Assembly (NCBI GenBank): GCA_900313015.1
Contig: OMPR01000013.1
Span: 588,725-652,724, forward strand
Origin: Rhodobacteraceae bacterium EL53
GTDB taxonomy: Bacteria > Pseudomonadota > Alphaproteobacteria > Rhodobacterales > Rhodobacteraceae
DNA length: 64,000 nt
Direction: 5' to 3'
The notes under the pieces were generated by a model, which made no database searches, was not told the DNA's origin, and worked only from the letters and a program-made list of their open reading frames with translations. Below, one piece after another: positions 37,161 through 46,700 of this stretch. How positions within the stretch are numbered: position 1 is the first letter of the stretch; each line of letters opens with the position of its first letter. The position numbers and the translations under genes are program-made.

Positions 37161-40100
37161 GTCAAGGTCGCCTGCGCTGCGTCACGGGCGGCTTTGATCG
37201 CCGTTTCACGCACGGGTCCATAGCCTCGGATGTCATCCGCGACAGATAGGGCTGTGGTCCACTTTGCATTGGTCTTTGTGTCGTAGTCCGTGCCTGCTTG
37301 ATCTAACAGATCTTCGTACCAGCGCAGCGTGTCGCGATGCATCCGGGCTTCGCTGTGAAACCCAAAGGGATTCAGGGCGGTGCCGCGCAAGGATTTCGCC
37401 TTGCTCAGCGCAGCAAGTACTGGGCGAAGCCATGTGCCAAAGGCACGTTTCATCGGGCGTCCTCGGGTGTCTTTTCCGGTGTTCAGAAAGGGGGGCGCCA
37501 TGTGATATTTGACAGTGAAGTCGCCTTCGAACTGCTCTGACAACTCTGATGCAAATGCATCTGCAGTCATCAACCGCGCGACCTCGAACTCATCTTTGTA
37601 GGCCATCAACTTGAACAAATTGCGCGCGGCGATCCACGTAAGGTCGTCTGATGTGTTGGTCCGCAACGTCGTGATACGATTACTAAACTGCTGCGCATAG
37701 GTTGCGTTTTGATACTCAGTTAGAAACGTAACACGACGGGAAATCATCTGCTCTAGCGTCTCTTCTGTCGTCACGGGATCTGTAAAGCCCTGCAAACGCG
37801 TTGGATCGACGGCCAAAGCCCGACCCACAGCAAAAGCTAGACGGTTCTTTTCAATCGCAACACCGTTCAACAGAATTGCTTGGTTCAACGCAAGACCGGA
37901 TACAGGAACCAGCCCCTTTTGCCATGCAAACCCCAACATCATCACGTTGGCGAACACGGCATCCCCCAACAGCGTTTCTGCTGCTGCATTTGCATCGAAA
38001 CCTGCGACGTGGTCAGGGCCGACGACGTGTCCGATTTCAGCCTCTCGGGCATCGACTTTTAGCTGTGCATCACGACGCAATACCAAGTCCCCAGTAGGCA
38101 TTTCAGCGCGATTCAACACGACCTTGGTGCCCTTGCGGTAAAGAACCGACGCCTTGGGCGCCGAGCTGACGACGATGTCACAGCCAATTACCGCATCTGC
38201 AGCGCTGTGATCAATGCGGACTTGGTTCAAGGTTTCGGGGGACGTGCTTAGGCGGATATAGCTTAGGACAGTCCCAAATTTCTGGGCAAACCCGGTGAAG
38301 TCCAGCACCGAGGATCCTTTGCCCTCAAGATGCGCGGCCATTGTGATCAATGCGCCAACGGTGACAACGCCCGTGCCGCCCACCCCTGTGACTAACAGGT
38401 CAAAGGGTTCCGTGAGTGGTGGAAACTCAGGGGTGGGCAGTCCGGCCTCGACGGTTTCGATGTCCAGCTGTACAGCGCGCTTGCGTCGTTTGCCCCCTTC
38501 GATGGTGACAAGGCTGGGACAGAATCCGTTCAGGCATGAGAAGTCTTTGTTACAAGAGCTAAGGTTGATTTTGCGCTTGCGCCCCAATGGGGTTTCACGA
38601 GGTTCGACGCTCAGGCAGTTGCTTTCTAACGAACAATCTCCGCAGCCTTCGCAGACTAGATCGTTAATATAGGCAAAGCGATTTGGGTCTTCTAGTGTGC
38701 CCCGTTTGCGGCGACGGCGTTTTTCAGTTGCGCAGGTCTGTTCGTAGATCAGAACCGTAACACCTGGAGTATCGCGCAGCTCGCGTTGGACGGTATCCAA
38801 TTCGGTGCGATCATGAAACGAGGTGTCAGCAGGGAAATGACTTTTGCTGAATTTGCTCACGTCGTCCGAGACTAAGGCGATGCGATCCACGCCTTCGGCA
38901 CGGCAGGTTTGGGCAATTCCGGTGACACTGACCGGGCCATCCACCGGTTGGCCGCCCGTCATTGCAACTGCGTCGTTGTAGAGGATCTTGTAGGTGATGT
39001 TGGTCTTGGCGGCGACCGCCTGACGGATCGCCAAACTGCCGGAATGGTACCACGTCCCCTCGCCAAGGTTTTGAAAGATGTGTTTGCCACCGTTGAATTT
39101 GGAGGCCACGACGTGCGGAACACCTTCGCCGCCCATCTGGGCATAGCCAACGGTTTCGCGATCCATCCAACTGGCCATTACATGGCACCCGATGCCGCTG
39201 GCTGCGGTCGACCCCTCGGGGACTTTGGTTGATGAATTATGCGGGCAGCCCGAGCAAAAATAAGGAGTGCGGTTGGCACCTGGGACATTGATCAACCGTG
39301 GGGGCGTATCGGTCAGGGCCTTGGCTTTTTCTGGCAGGCGTTGTTCGGGAAAAAACGCATCCAGTCGCGCCGCCACGATAGGGGCCAATATCAGGGGGCT
39401 CAGCTCACCTGTCCACGGGATCAGGGGTTCGCCATGGCTGTCGTACTTGCCAACCATTTTGTGGGGCTTGTCGCCGGGCCAGTCATAAAAGTATTCTTTG
39501 AACTGGGATTCAATGATGCCGCGTTTTTCTTCAACCACCAGCACCTCGGCCTTGCCTTTTACAAAGCGCAAGGCATTGCGGCGCGCCAGCGGCCAGACCA
39601 TGCCAACCTTGTAGATGTCGATGCCCAGGTCCCGACATTTCGCTTCGTCCAGACCCAGCAAGCGTAATGCTTCCATCAGATCAAGATGACCCTTGCCGGT
39701 GGTGACAAAACCGAATTTAGCTTTGTCCAGATCATAGACACGCTTGTCGATTGGGTTGGCCTCTGCGAAGGTCCGCACGGCGCGCAATTTGTGTTGCATG
39801 CGAATTTCGATCTCGGGGCTGGGCAAATCGGCCGGGCGGACGTGCAGGCCGCCGGCGGGCAAATCAATCTGGGGTAAAGTAAAGGTGCGATCCGGGCGCA
39901 GATCAACGGATCGGGCGCTTTCCACAGTTTCGCTGACAGCTTTGAACCCAACCCAAGTGCCCGAAAAACGGGATAAGGCCAGACCGTATTCACCATATTC
40001 CAGATATTCCGCGACTGAGGCGGGATTCAGGGTCGGCATAAACCACGACATAAACGCCACATCCGATTGGTGCGGCATGGATGAGCTGACACAGCCATGA

Positions 40101-40555
40101 TCATCGCCAGCGACAACCAGCACCCCGCCCTTGGGGGCGGAGCCATAGGCGTTTCCGTGTTTTAGTGCGTCGCCTGAACGGTCCACGCCCGGACCTTTGC
40201 CGTACCACATGGCAAACACACCTTCGTGCTCGCAATGGGGATCAAGTGTTGCCTGTTGCGCGCCTAGAACGGCAGTAGCGCCCAGGTCTTCGTTGACAGC
40301 AGGCATGAATGTAATGTTGTCTTTTTCGATCCGATCTTTGGCTCGCCAAAGTTCCAGATCCAAAGCCCCGAGTGGTGACCCGCGATACCCTGAAATGAAC
40401 CCTGCAGTGTTCAGTCCAGCCTCACGATCCCGTCTGGCTTGATCCATCATAATTCGCGCCAAGGCCTGCGTTCCGGTCAAGAAGACCCGACCATCCGTGT
40501 TCTGGTACCGGTCTTCCAGTTGATATGTACGGAAATCCGGAGTTGGGCGGGTCAT
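37157..40555 (-). CDS. Indolepyruvate ferredoxin oxidoreductase, fused subunits
   Basis: 1132-aa single-chain enzyme of the 2-oxoacid:ferredoxin oxidoreductase family. Thiamine-diphosphate domains come first, then an iron-sulfur region with clustered cysteines (CATEKRRRR, CEGCGDCSLESNC, CNKDFSCLNGFC, encoded around 38530-38740), then the gamma domain starting LLVTGVGGTGVVTVGAL. It decarboxylates aryl pyruvates from aromatic amino acids to acyl-CoA. I use ATG 40555; the open frame reaches 40666 but those residues do not look conserved. Diverges from an Lrp-type regulator likely to control it. Confidence 0.9.
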   Translation of the reverse strand: MTRPTPDFRTYQLEDRYQNTDGRVFLTGTQALARIMMDQARRDREAGLNTAGFISGYRGSPLGALDLELWRAKDRIEKDNITFMPAVNEDLGATAVLGAQQATLDPHCEHEGVFAMWYGKGPGVDRSGDALKHGNAYGSAPKGGVLVVAGDDHGCVSSSMPHQSDVAFMSWFMPTLNPASVAEYLEYGEYGLALSRFSGTWVGFKAVSETVESARSVDLRPDRTFTLPQIDLPAGGLHVRPADLPSPEIEIRMQHKLRAVRTFAEANPIDKRVYDLDKAKFGFVTTGKGHLDLMEALRLLGLDEAKCRDLGIDIYKVGMVWPLARRNALRFVKGKAEVLVVEEKRGIIESQFKEYFYDWPGDKPHKMVGKYDSHGEPLIPWTGELSPLILAPIVAARLDAFFPEQRLPEKAKALTDTPPRLINVPGANRTPYFCSGCPHNSSTKVPEGSTAASGIGCHVMASWMDRETVGYAQMGGEGVPHVVASKFNGGKHIFQNLGEGTWYHSGSLAIRQAVAAKTNITYKILYNDAVAMTGGQPVDGPVSVTGIAQTCRAEGVDRIALVSDDVSKFSKSHFPADTSFHDRTELDTVQRELRDTPGVTVLIYEQTCATEKRRRRKRGTLEDPNRFAYINDLVCEGCGDCSLESNCLSVEPRETPLGRKRKINLSSCNKDFSCLNGFCPSLVTIEGGKRRKRAVQLDIETVEAGLPTPEFPPLTEPFDLLVTGVGGTGVVTVGALITMAAHLEGKGSSVLDFTGFAQKFGTVLSYIRLSTSPETLNQVRIDHSAADAVIGCDIVVSSAPKASVLYRKGTKVVLNRAEMPTGDLVLRRDAQLKVDAREAEIGHVVGPDHVAGFDANAAAETLLGDAVFANVMMLGFAWQKGLVPVSGLALNQAILLNGVAIEKNRLAFAVGRALAVDPTRLQGFTDPVTTEETLEQMISRRVTFLTEYQNATYAQQFSNRITTLRTNTSDDLTWIAARNLFKLMAYKDEFEVARLMTADAFASELSEQFEGDFTVKYHMAPPFLNTGKDTRGRPMKRAFGTWLRPVLAALSKAKSLRGTALNPFGFHSEARMHRDTLRWYEDLLDQAGTDYDTKTNAKWTTALSVADDIRGYGPVRETAIKAARDAAQATLT

Positions 40556-40699
40556 GGCGGGGATCCTGTGTTTGTTCCTGGCTGAGAACGAGAGAATAAA
40601 CCAGTTAGCCTGAATAATTGTGTCGAATGCCGTGGATTTTTTCGATAATTCGGGTAAAGTGACCAATATCTACCCTATTGTGGAGGATTTGCCCGTTCC

Positions 40700-41158
40700 A
40701 TGCAGCTAGATGATCGCGATCTCCGCATTTTGACGTACCTGCAGAAAGACAGCCAACTTTCTAACGCAGATTTAGCCGATCAGGTTGGCATGTCTGCATC
40801 GGCCCTTTGGCGTCGCGTGCGCAGTCTGGAAGAGGCAGGCGTGATTGAACGCTATGGCGCTGTCGTGAATCCGACCAAGATGGGGTTGGGGTTCGAAGCG
40901 ATTGTGCACGTGCATTTGACTCGGCATGACCCGGACAAAATTGTGGAATTCATTCGCGCTCTTGATACTAGCCCGGAGGTGCAGGAATGTTATGCAACGA
41001 CAGGGCAGGCTGATTATCACCTGCGCGTCCTGTGTCGTGATTTGGCAGAATATAACCAGTTTTTGGAGTCGTTTCTCTTTCGGCTCCCTGCCGTTGCGAG
41101 CGCGCAAACCAATGTAGTTCTGCGCACCTTAAAACGGAATCGTCCTGTCAGTTTGTAG
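40700..41158 (+). CDS. Lrp/AsnC-family transcriptional regulator
   Basis: 152-aa protein with an N-terminal helix-turn-helix (DADLADQVGMS-type segment, about residues 17-45) and the C-terminal RAM/AsnC ligand domain. Divergent from the indolepyruvate oxidoreductase gene across a 144-bp gap containing an AT-rich interrupted repeat (gaataattg...ataattcgg, about 40611-40655), a plausible binding region. Probably senses an aromatic or branched amino acid. Confidence 0.88.
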   Translation: MQLDDRDLRILTYLQKDSQLSNADLADQVGMSASALWRRVRSLEEAGVIERYGAVVNPTKMGLGFEAIVHVHLTRHDPDKIVEFIRALDTSPEVQECYATTGQADYHLRVLCRDLAEYNQFLESFLFRLPAVASAQTNVVLRTLKRNRPVSL

Positions 41159-41171
41159 GTTCGAGCACCCG

Positions 41172-41210
41172 CTCTGTTGTTTCTGAGTTGGCGACAGAGT
41201 TTGTATTTTT
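41172..41210 (+). terminator. Weak hairpin with T-rich tail after the lrp-type gene
   Basis: ctctgt (41172-41177) pairs with acagag (41194-41199) across a 16-nt loop, followed by tttgtattttt. Short stem, so modest confidence. Confidence 0.4.
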
Positions 41211-41347
41211 CACAATTTGGCTTATCATTTGCCAAGTTTTTTCGCTTTCCTCTGTGTTCAATATGATTTTGCTTGAGCACGCTAAGGGGGGAGCAGAACA
41301 TAGTTAACGTTGTTATTTTGACACCTGTTTTTGGGATTGGCGCTGTT

Positions 41348-43693
41348 ATGTTGAGGGCCAGAGTTTTTAAATGCCATCGACCGGCTGTTCTGCGGTTGGG
41401 TTGGGTGTTCGGGGCGATACCGTTGCTCTGGGCCACTGCGCATGCCGAAACGGATCCCATGAACGCTCCGCTACAAGTGGTGCAGTTCGGCGAGCAGGAC
41501 ACGTTGCGCGGGGTTGTCGACAACTACTTGAAAGACCCGGATCTGTGGCCTGCTGTCTTAGCGCTTAACAATATCGCGTCTCCGGCGGATATAACACCAG
41601 GTACCGAACTGCGATTGCCGGTGCGTCAAGTGTTTGCGGCGGATGCGGCGTTGTTAGCGTCGTTGACCGCTATTCAAAAAGCCAATGCCGAAGGTGCGCG
41701 TATTTTTGCACCAGATGAAATAGGCAACGCTCTGGAAAATCGAGATGCGGCTGTCCGGCAGCGGGAAATTGGCGAATGGCGGCAAGTGGTCAGCTATGCC
41801 GGGGTGGCCAGAGACTTCGCCAAAGAGGCGCTTGATATCTCAATTGCGCAAAGGGATCGCTCGGCCGAGGCGGTGGTTTCGGATGTTCAAGGCGATGTTG
41901 AAGGCCGCGCGCCCGTCGAACCGAGTTGGTCGGGGCGGGATTTAAACGACATCTTGATCGAATTTGAGCGTGTGCGCACTTTGTCATCCAGCACGACGCA
42001 AATTACGTTTCGTGATCTCAGCCGGTTGCGGCTTAACCCAAACTCCAATGCGACGATCCAAAGAATGCGCTCGGATCCGTTGACGGGGGGCGAAGTGACC
42101 AAAGTGTCGTTGGCGAATGGCGATTTTTACGCGTTGCTCAACCAATTGTCCGACAAAACTACCTTTGAGATCGAAGTGCCGGGGATCGAGACAACTACAA
42201 ACTCGGCGGATTTCTGGATCAAAAATGACCAATCTGGTGCTCGGTTTGTAAATTACGACGCGCCCGGATTGGAGATCGAACAGAATGGTCAGAAGATCCT
42301 GTTGGGTGAGAACGAAGGCGTTGTGATTTCAGGGCAAGGGGCACAGCGTGCTGCTGTACTACAAAGTCCCCGACTAGTGGCGCCGACGATGGGGGAGATC
42401 CTGTATTCAAAGGGCGCCGACCTAAGTTGGGATACGTTCGAAGGGGCTGAAGGGTACTGGCTTGAAATTGCGAGCGACGCTGGTTTCAATCAGATGCATG
42501 TTTCCGAGTGGGGTATTCGTGAGACTGCATTTGTCGCTGCAGAACTGGCCCCTGCACGGTATCATTGGCGGGTTGCGGCACTGGATAAGTTGGGGTTGCC
42601 GGGGGAATGGAGCACACCGCAGGTATTTACCCTACGCGTTGATACGACCCGCCCGTTTTTGACGTTGCTATCCCCCGCGACTGGCACAATCGAAACCAAA
42701 CCTACAGTCGAAGTTCTGGGCGCGACCGAACTGGATGCGCAACTCATGCTTAACGACCAGTCGGTCGAGGTCGGGACTGATGGGAGCTTCCTGGTTTCGG
42801 TGGCATTGGTGCCCGGGGAAAACATGGTGTCGGTCATGGCGACAGACCCGGCCGGGAACCAAAGCACGCGCAGCCATTTGGTGGTTTATCGCCCCGCAAA
42901 AGCGATTGAAATCGTGTTGGATGGAGACATTGCTCGTGTTGGGGATGCGCTTGCAACGCGGTCCGAGCATTTGTCTGTATTGGCAGAAACCACAGCAGCA
43001 GAGTCGACAGTCGTGGTACGCGACCAAACGGGTGAAATCGTGGTACGCACGCAAACGAAACCCTCGGGTCTTTTGACATTTACGGTTCCTGTGGATCTGC
43101 GCGAACAGGTGTACCGGATCGAGGTTCTGGCACCGGGTGGAACCGTTGAGGGGGATCTAAAGTTCTTTGCCCTGCGGGATCAGATAGCGCCAGAGGTGGT
43201 CTTGGATTTACCACCTCCGCGGGCGACCTCTGATGAGGTGTTGCAGGTACAAGGCTCTGTAGGGGATGCTGTATCGTTGACCTTGAATGGTACGGCCTTG
43301 CCTCTGTCCGAAGGCCGGTTCAACCTTTCCGTCACTCTGTCGCCGGGTGAAAATGAATTCGAACTGGTGGCGGCAGACGCCGTTGGAAACGTGCAAATCA
43401 CAAAATTAACGACCCTTTACGACATTGACCCACCAGAAATTCTGAGTGTGGATGTGCGCCGCCCGAAGGGCGATACCGGCCCCATAGAACTAGAAGTTGA
43501 GGCACAGGATGTCTCTGGCTTGCGACAGGCGGCACCCTTTGTGTTGTCGATCGATGGGGTTGAGCGTGATGGATTTCTGAGGTGCGATTCCAACAGTGGT
43601 CTTTGCCGGGCGGTTCTGCCGTCTGAACCTGGTGAGATAGAGGTCATCGAACTGATCATAGAAGATTACGCAGGGAATGCTGCGTTTGAATAA
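41348..43693 (+). CDS. Secreted LysM-FecR-Ig-like domain protein
   Basis: 781-aa exported protein. From ATG 41348 it has a signal peptide ending ATAHA (about residues 1-33), a LysM-like segment (44-92, LWPAVLALNNIASPADITPG), a FecR-type domain (about 205-335), a fibronectin-like module (EGAEGYWLEIAS, YHWRVAALD) and several bacterial Ig-like modules each with GENxxxxxATDxxGN-type endings. LysM suggests peptidoglycan contact. No ribosome site precedes 41348; a gggggag lies about 60 bases upstream, but only a TTG at 41273 opens that stretch, so the start is uncertain. It precedes the PKD protein by 46 bases. Confidence 0.75.
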   Translation: MLRARVFKCHRPAVLRLGWVFGAIPLLWATAHAETDPMNAPLQVVQFGEQDTLRGVVDNYLKDPDLWPAVLALNNIASPADITPGTELRLPVRQVFAADAALLASLTAIQKANAEGARIFAPDEIGNALENRDAAVRQREIGEWRQVVSYAGVARDFAKEALDISIAQRDRSAEAVVSDVQGDVEGRAPVEPSWSGRDLNDILIEFERVRTLSSSTTQITFRDLSRLRLNPNSNATIQRMRSDPLTGGEVTKVSLANGDFYALLNQLSDKTTFEIEVPGIETTTNSADFWIKNDQSGARFVNYDAPGLEIEQNGQKILLGENEGVVISGQGAQRAAVLQSPRLVAPTMGEILYSKGADLSWDTFEGAEGYWLEIASDAGFNQMHVSEWGIRETAFVAAELAPARYHWRVAALDKLGLPGEWSTPQVFTLRVDTTRPFLTLLSPATGTIETKPTVEVLGATELDAQLMLNDQSVEVGTDGSFLVSVALVPGENMVSVMATDPAGNQSTRSHLVVYRPAKAIEIVLDGDIARVGDALATRSEHLSVLAETTAAESTVVVRDQTGEIVVRTQTKPSGLLTFTVPVDLREQVYRIEVLAPGGTVEGDLKFFALRDQIAPEVVLDLPPPRATSDEVLQVQGSVGDAVSLTLNGTALPLSEGRFNLSVTLSPGENEFELVAADAVGNVQITKLTTLYDIDPPEILSVDVRRPKGDTGPIELEVEAQDVSGLRQAAPFVLSIDGVERDGFLRCDSNSGLCRAVLPSEPGEIEVIELIIEDYAGNAAFE

Positions 43694-43739
43694 TGGATGC
43701 CGGGTTTTGGGCGCAAAACCGGCAAAGGAGGAGACGACC

Positions 43740-46700
43740 ATGGGGATGATACGGATTTGGGCAGCGGTAACGCTGGCAGTCGCTTTGTCTCTTGGAGGGG
43801 CTCAGGCGCAAACCTTGGTATCCGACGGAATCTTAGTGGTTTACGGCCCCAAAGCCCCGAGTCGTGAAGGGGACGTGGATCGCCGTGAACAAGTGTTCTT
43901 TTCTGTACCTGCGGACCTGAAAGACCGGGTTTATGTGCGCCTGTTCGATCCCGAAGTCGGAGGCTCTGATGATTTTACCTATGGTGGGGCGGGTGACTCT
44001 GAAACCACGTTTCGCTTGTTCGGAGGGGAGGGGGCTTTCTCTCAGGCGGAGCGCCCTGAACCGATTGCTGACCGCGCCCGCGAACCACGTCTTGTTCCGT
44101 ATGATCCTGTGACGCAGCCGGGAAAGGTGATCAAGGAAAAAGCCTTTGGTTCGGATCGGAAAACCGATGGCCGCTGGGTGACTTTGGGTGTGGTTAAATC
44201 TCGCCAAGGTGAGGTGATCGACGGACGCGCCTATTTCCGCATTGATGTGCAAGGCAGTAAAGGAAACGACGGCAACGGGTTTTCCTTGGATGTCAGCCTG
44301 TCACGAGACCGTAGTCGGGCCCCGGATGGGTTGCAAATGTTCGCCTATCGACCAACTGTCCGTTGGTCCGCCAACAAGGCAGCTACACAGGTCTGGTTCA
44401 CCCGTACCATAGATGGCCCAATGCAGGTGCAAAGTTTTGATGGTGCAAATGGAATCTTGGCCTTGGTGACGGATTACGCCGATCTTGGGTTGCGGATTTC
44501 GGGACAGGATTTTTGGACGTCTGATACAGTTGAAACCTCTGAAACTAATCTGGCGATTAGTCTGGAAGGCGGGTTTGAAACACCCAATGATGTTACGTTA
44601 GCTGTTTTTGATGCAAATGGGGATCCGGTGCCGCTGAGCATGCCGCCCCGTCGTGCGCCAACACCTGCACGCCCCACGGCAATCGCGATTGGCCGTCCGT
44701 TGGCCGATTGCCGATCCGTTGCGTTTGATGCCAGCACCTCAACCGGTGCAAGCCCCTTGGGTCATCTTTGGGATTTCGGTGATGGGCAGACCTCGACCGA
44801 GCCCGTGATTGCACATCGATATTCCGAGCCGGGGCGCTATTTGGCACGACTGGAAATTTTGGAACCGGGCAACCGCCCGGGACGCGGTGATGCGTTGACA
44901 GTTCCGGTGCATGTGCGCAATGCGCCAGTTGCTGTACCGGGGGCGGATATCATCGTTGCACCGGGACAACCTGTAGATTTTGACGGATCTGGATCACAGG
45001 CTTCGGATAGTCCGATTTCCGGCTACCTCTGGTACTTTGGCGATGGCAACAAGGCTCAGGGAGCGCAGGCTCAAAACGTCTACGCTACTCCTGGGCAATA
45101 CCGATCGGTGTTGCGGGTCCAGGACGACAGCCTGCACCCTTGTAATTTTGGAACAGCAATTCGGCGCGTGATTGTGAATGTTCCCCCGGTTGCAGAGGCT
45201 GGAACAGATCAGAGCGCGATTGTGGGGCAATCCGTCATTGCCTCGGGTGGGGCCAGCTACGATGTGGATGGATTAATTGAAACATGGCGCTGGGACATGG
45301 GCGATGGCACGGTCTTGGAAGGGCAGACGGTCACGCACCAATATGCCCAATCGGGCACCTATCAGGTTGGGCTGACCGTGATTGACAACAGCGGTGTTGC
45401 CAACAATCAAGCCACGGACGTGATGCGAGTGCAAGTCAACGCGCCGCCAGTTCCATCGTTCACCATCCCTGAGCGTCCCATTTCCGTGTCTGAGGTCGCC
45501 GTATTGGATGGGTCAGCATCAGTCGACGCCGACGGTCAAATCCTATCATATATCTGGGACTTTGGCGACGGTGCCATCGGCGAAGGGCCGGTTGCCAACT
45601 ACGCCTGGACACAACCGGGCGAATTTATGGTCACCCTGTCAGTCGAAGATGACAGCGGCACGGATACAGCGCTTCAATCGGTATCGATGGTCGTGCGGGT
45701 CGATGCGGCACCTGTTGCCAATGCGGGACCAGATCAATTGGTCAGCACAAGCGAGGTCATGTTCGACGCTGGGCAATCGCAGGATCCCGATGGCGCGGTG
45801 ACTGAGTGGCTCTGGGACTTTGGCGATGGCAAAACCGCGATGGGACAGCAGGTTACGCACGCCTTTTTGCGGGCGGGGGTCTACACAGTGGCGTTGCGTG
45901 TGCGAGATGACAGTGGCGCGCCGTTGAATGTCGACCGAGATACGATGTTGGTCACGATCAATGCGGCACCAATTGCAGATGCAGGGCCCGGGCAAGTTGT
46001 GGCACCAGACGAAGAGTTTGTTGTTTCAGGGCGTGCATCGGTCGATCCTGATGGCGAAGTTTCACAATATCTTTGGACGTTCCCCGATGGTACGACTCAG
46101 ACAGGTCAACGCGCGGCACACAGCTTGAGCGAGCCGGGATTGCATCGTATCCGATTGAGGGTCGCTGATAACTTCCAAGGAACCCCATCAGAGGACGAAG
46201 CAGAGGTTCTGATTTCGGTCAATGCCCCGCCTGTTGCGGTGGCCGGAGCGGATCGCTTGATTGCGCCGGGGGACACACTGGAATTCGATGCGGGTCACAG
46301 TTTTGATCCAGACGGGCAGTTAGCCAGTTATCGGTGGGTGTTTGATGATCTTGGAACCCCGTTGGATGCGATGACGGTTGAACGCGCCTATCTCAGCCCC
46401 GGTGTCTGGTCTGCGCAACTGGTTGTTACTGACAACAGCGGGGTTCTGAACGGCACCGCCAGTGATGATTTAACTGTTCGCGTCAACCACCCGCCAGTGG
46501 CCGTAGCTGGTGACGCGATAGAGACGGACCGACTTTATGTCAGCTTTGATGCATCCGGGTCGAAGGACGCGGATGGGGATGCATTGATTCATCAGTGGGA
46601 CTTCGGGGATGGATCTGCGCCGGTGTTTGGGGAACAGGTCACACATGTCTATGCACGCGCAGGTGTGTTTCCGGTTACCCTCCGTGTGGATGATGGAACC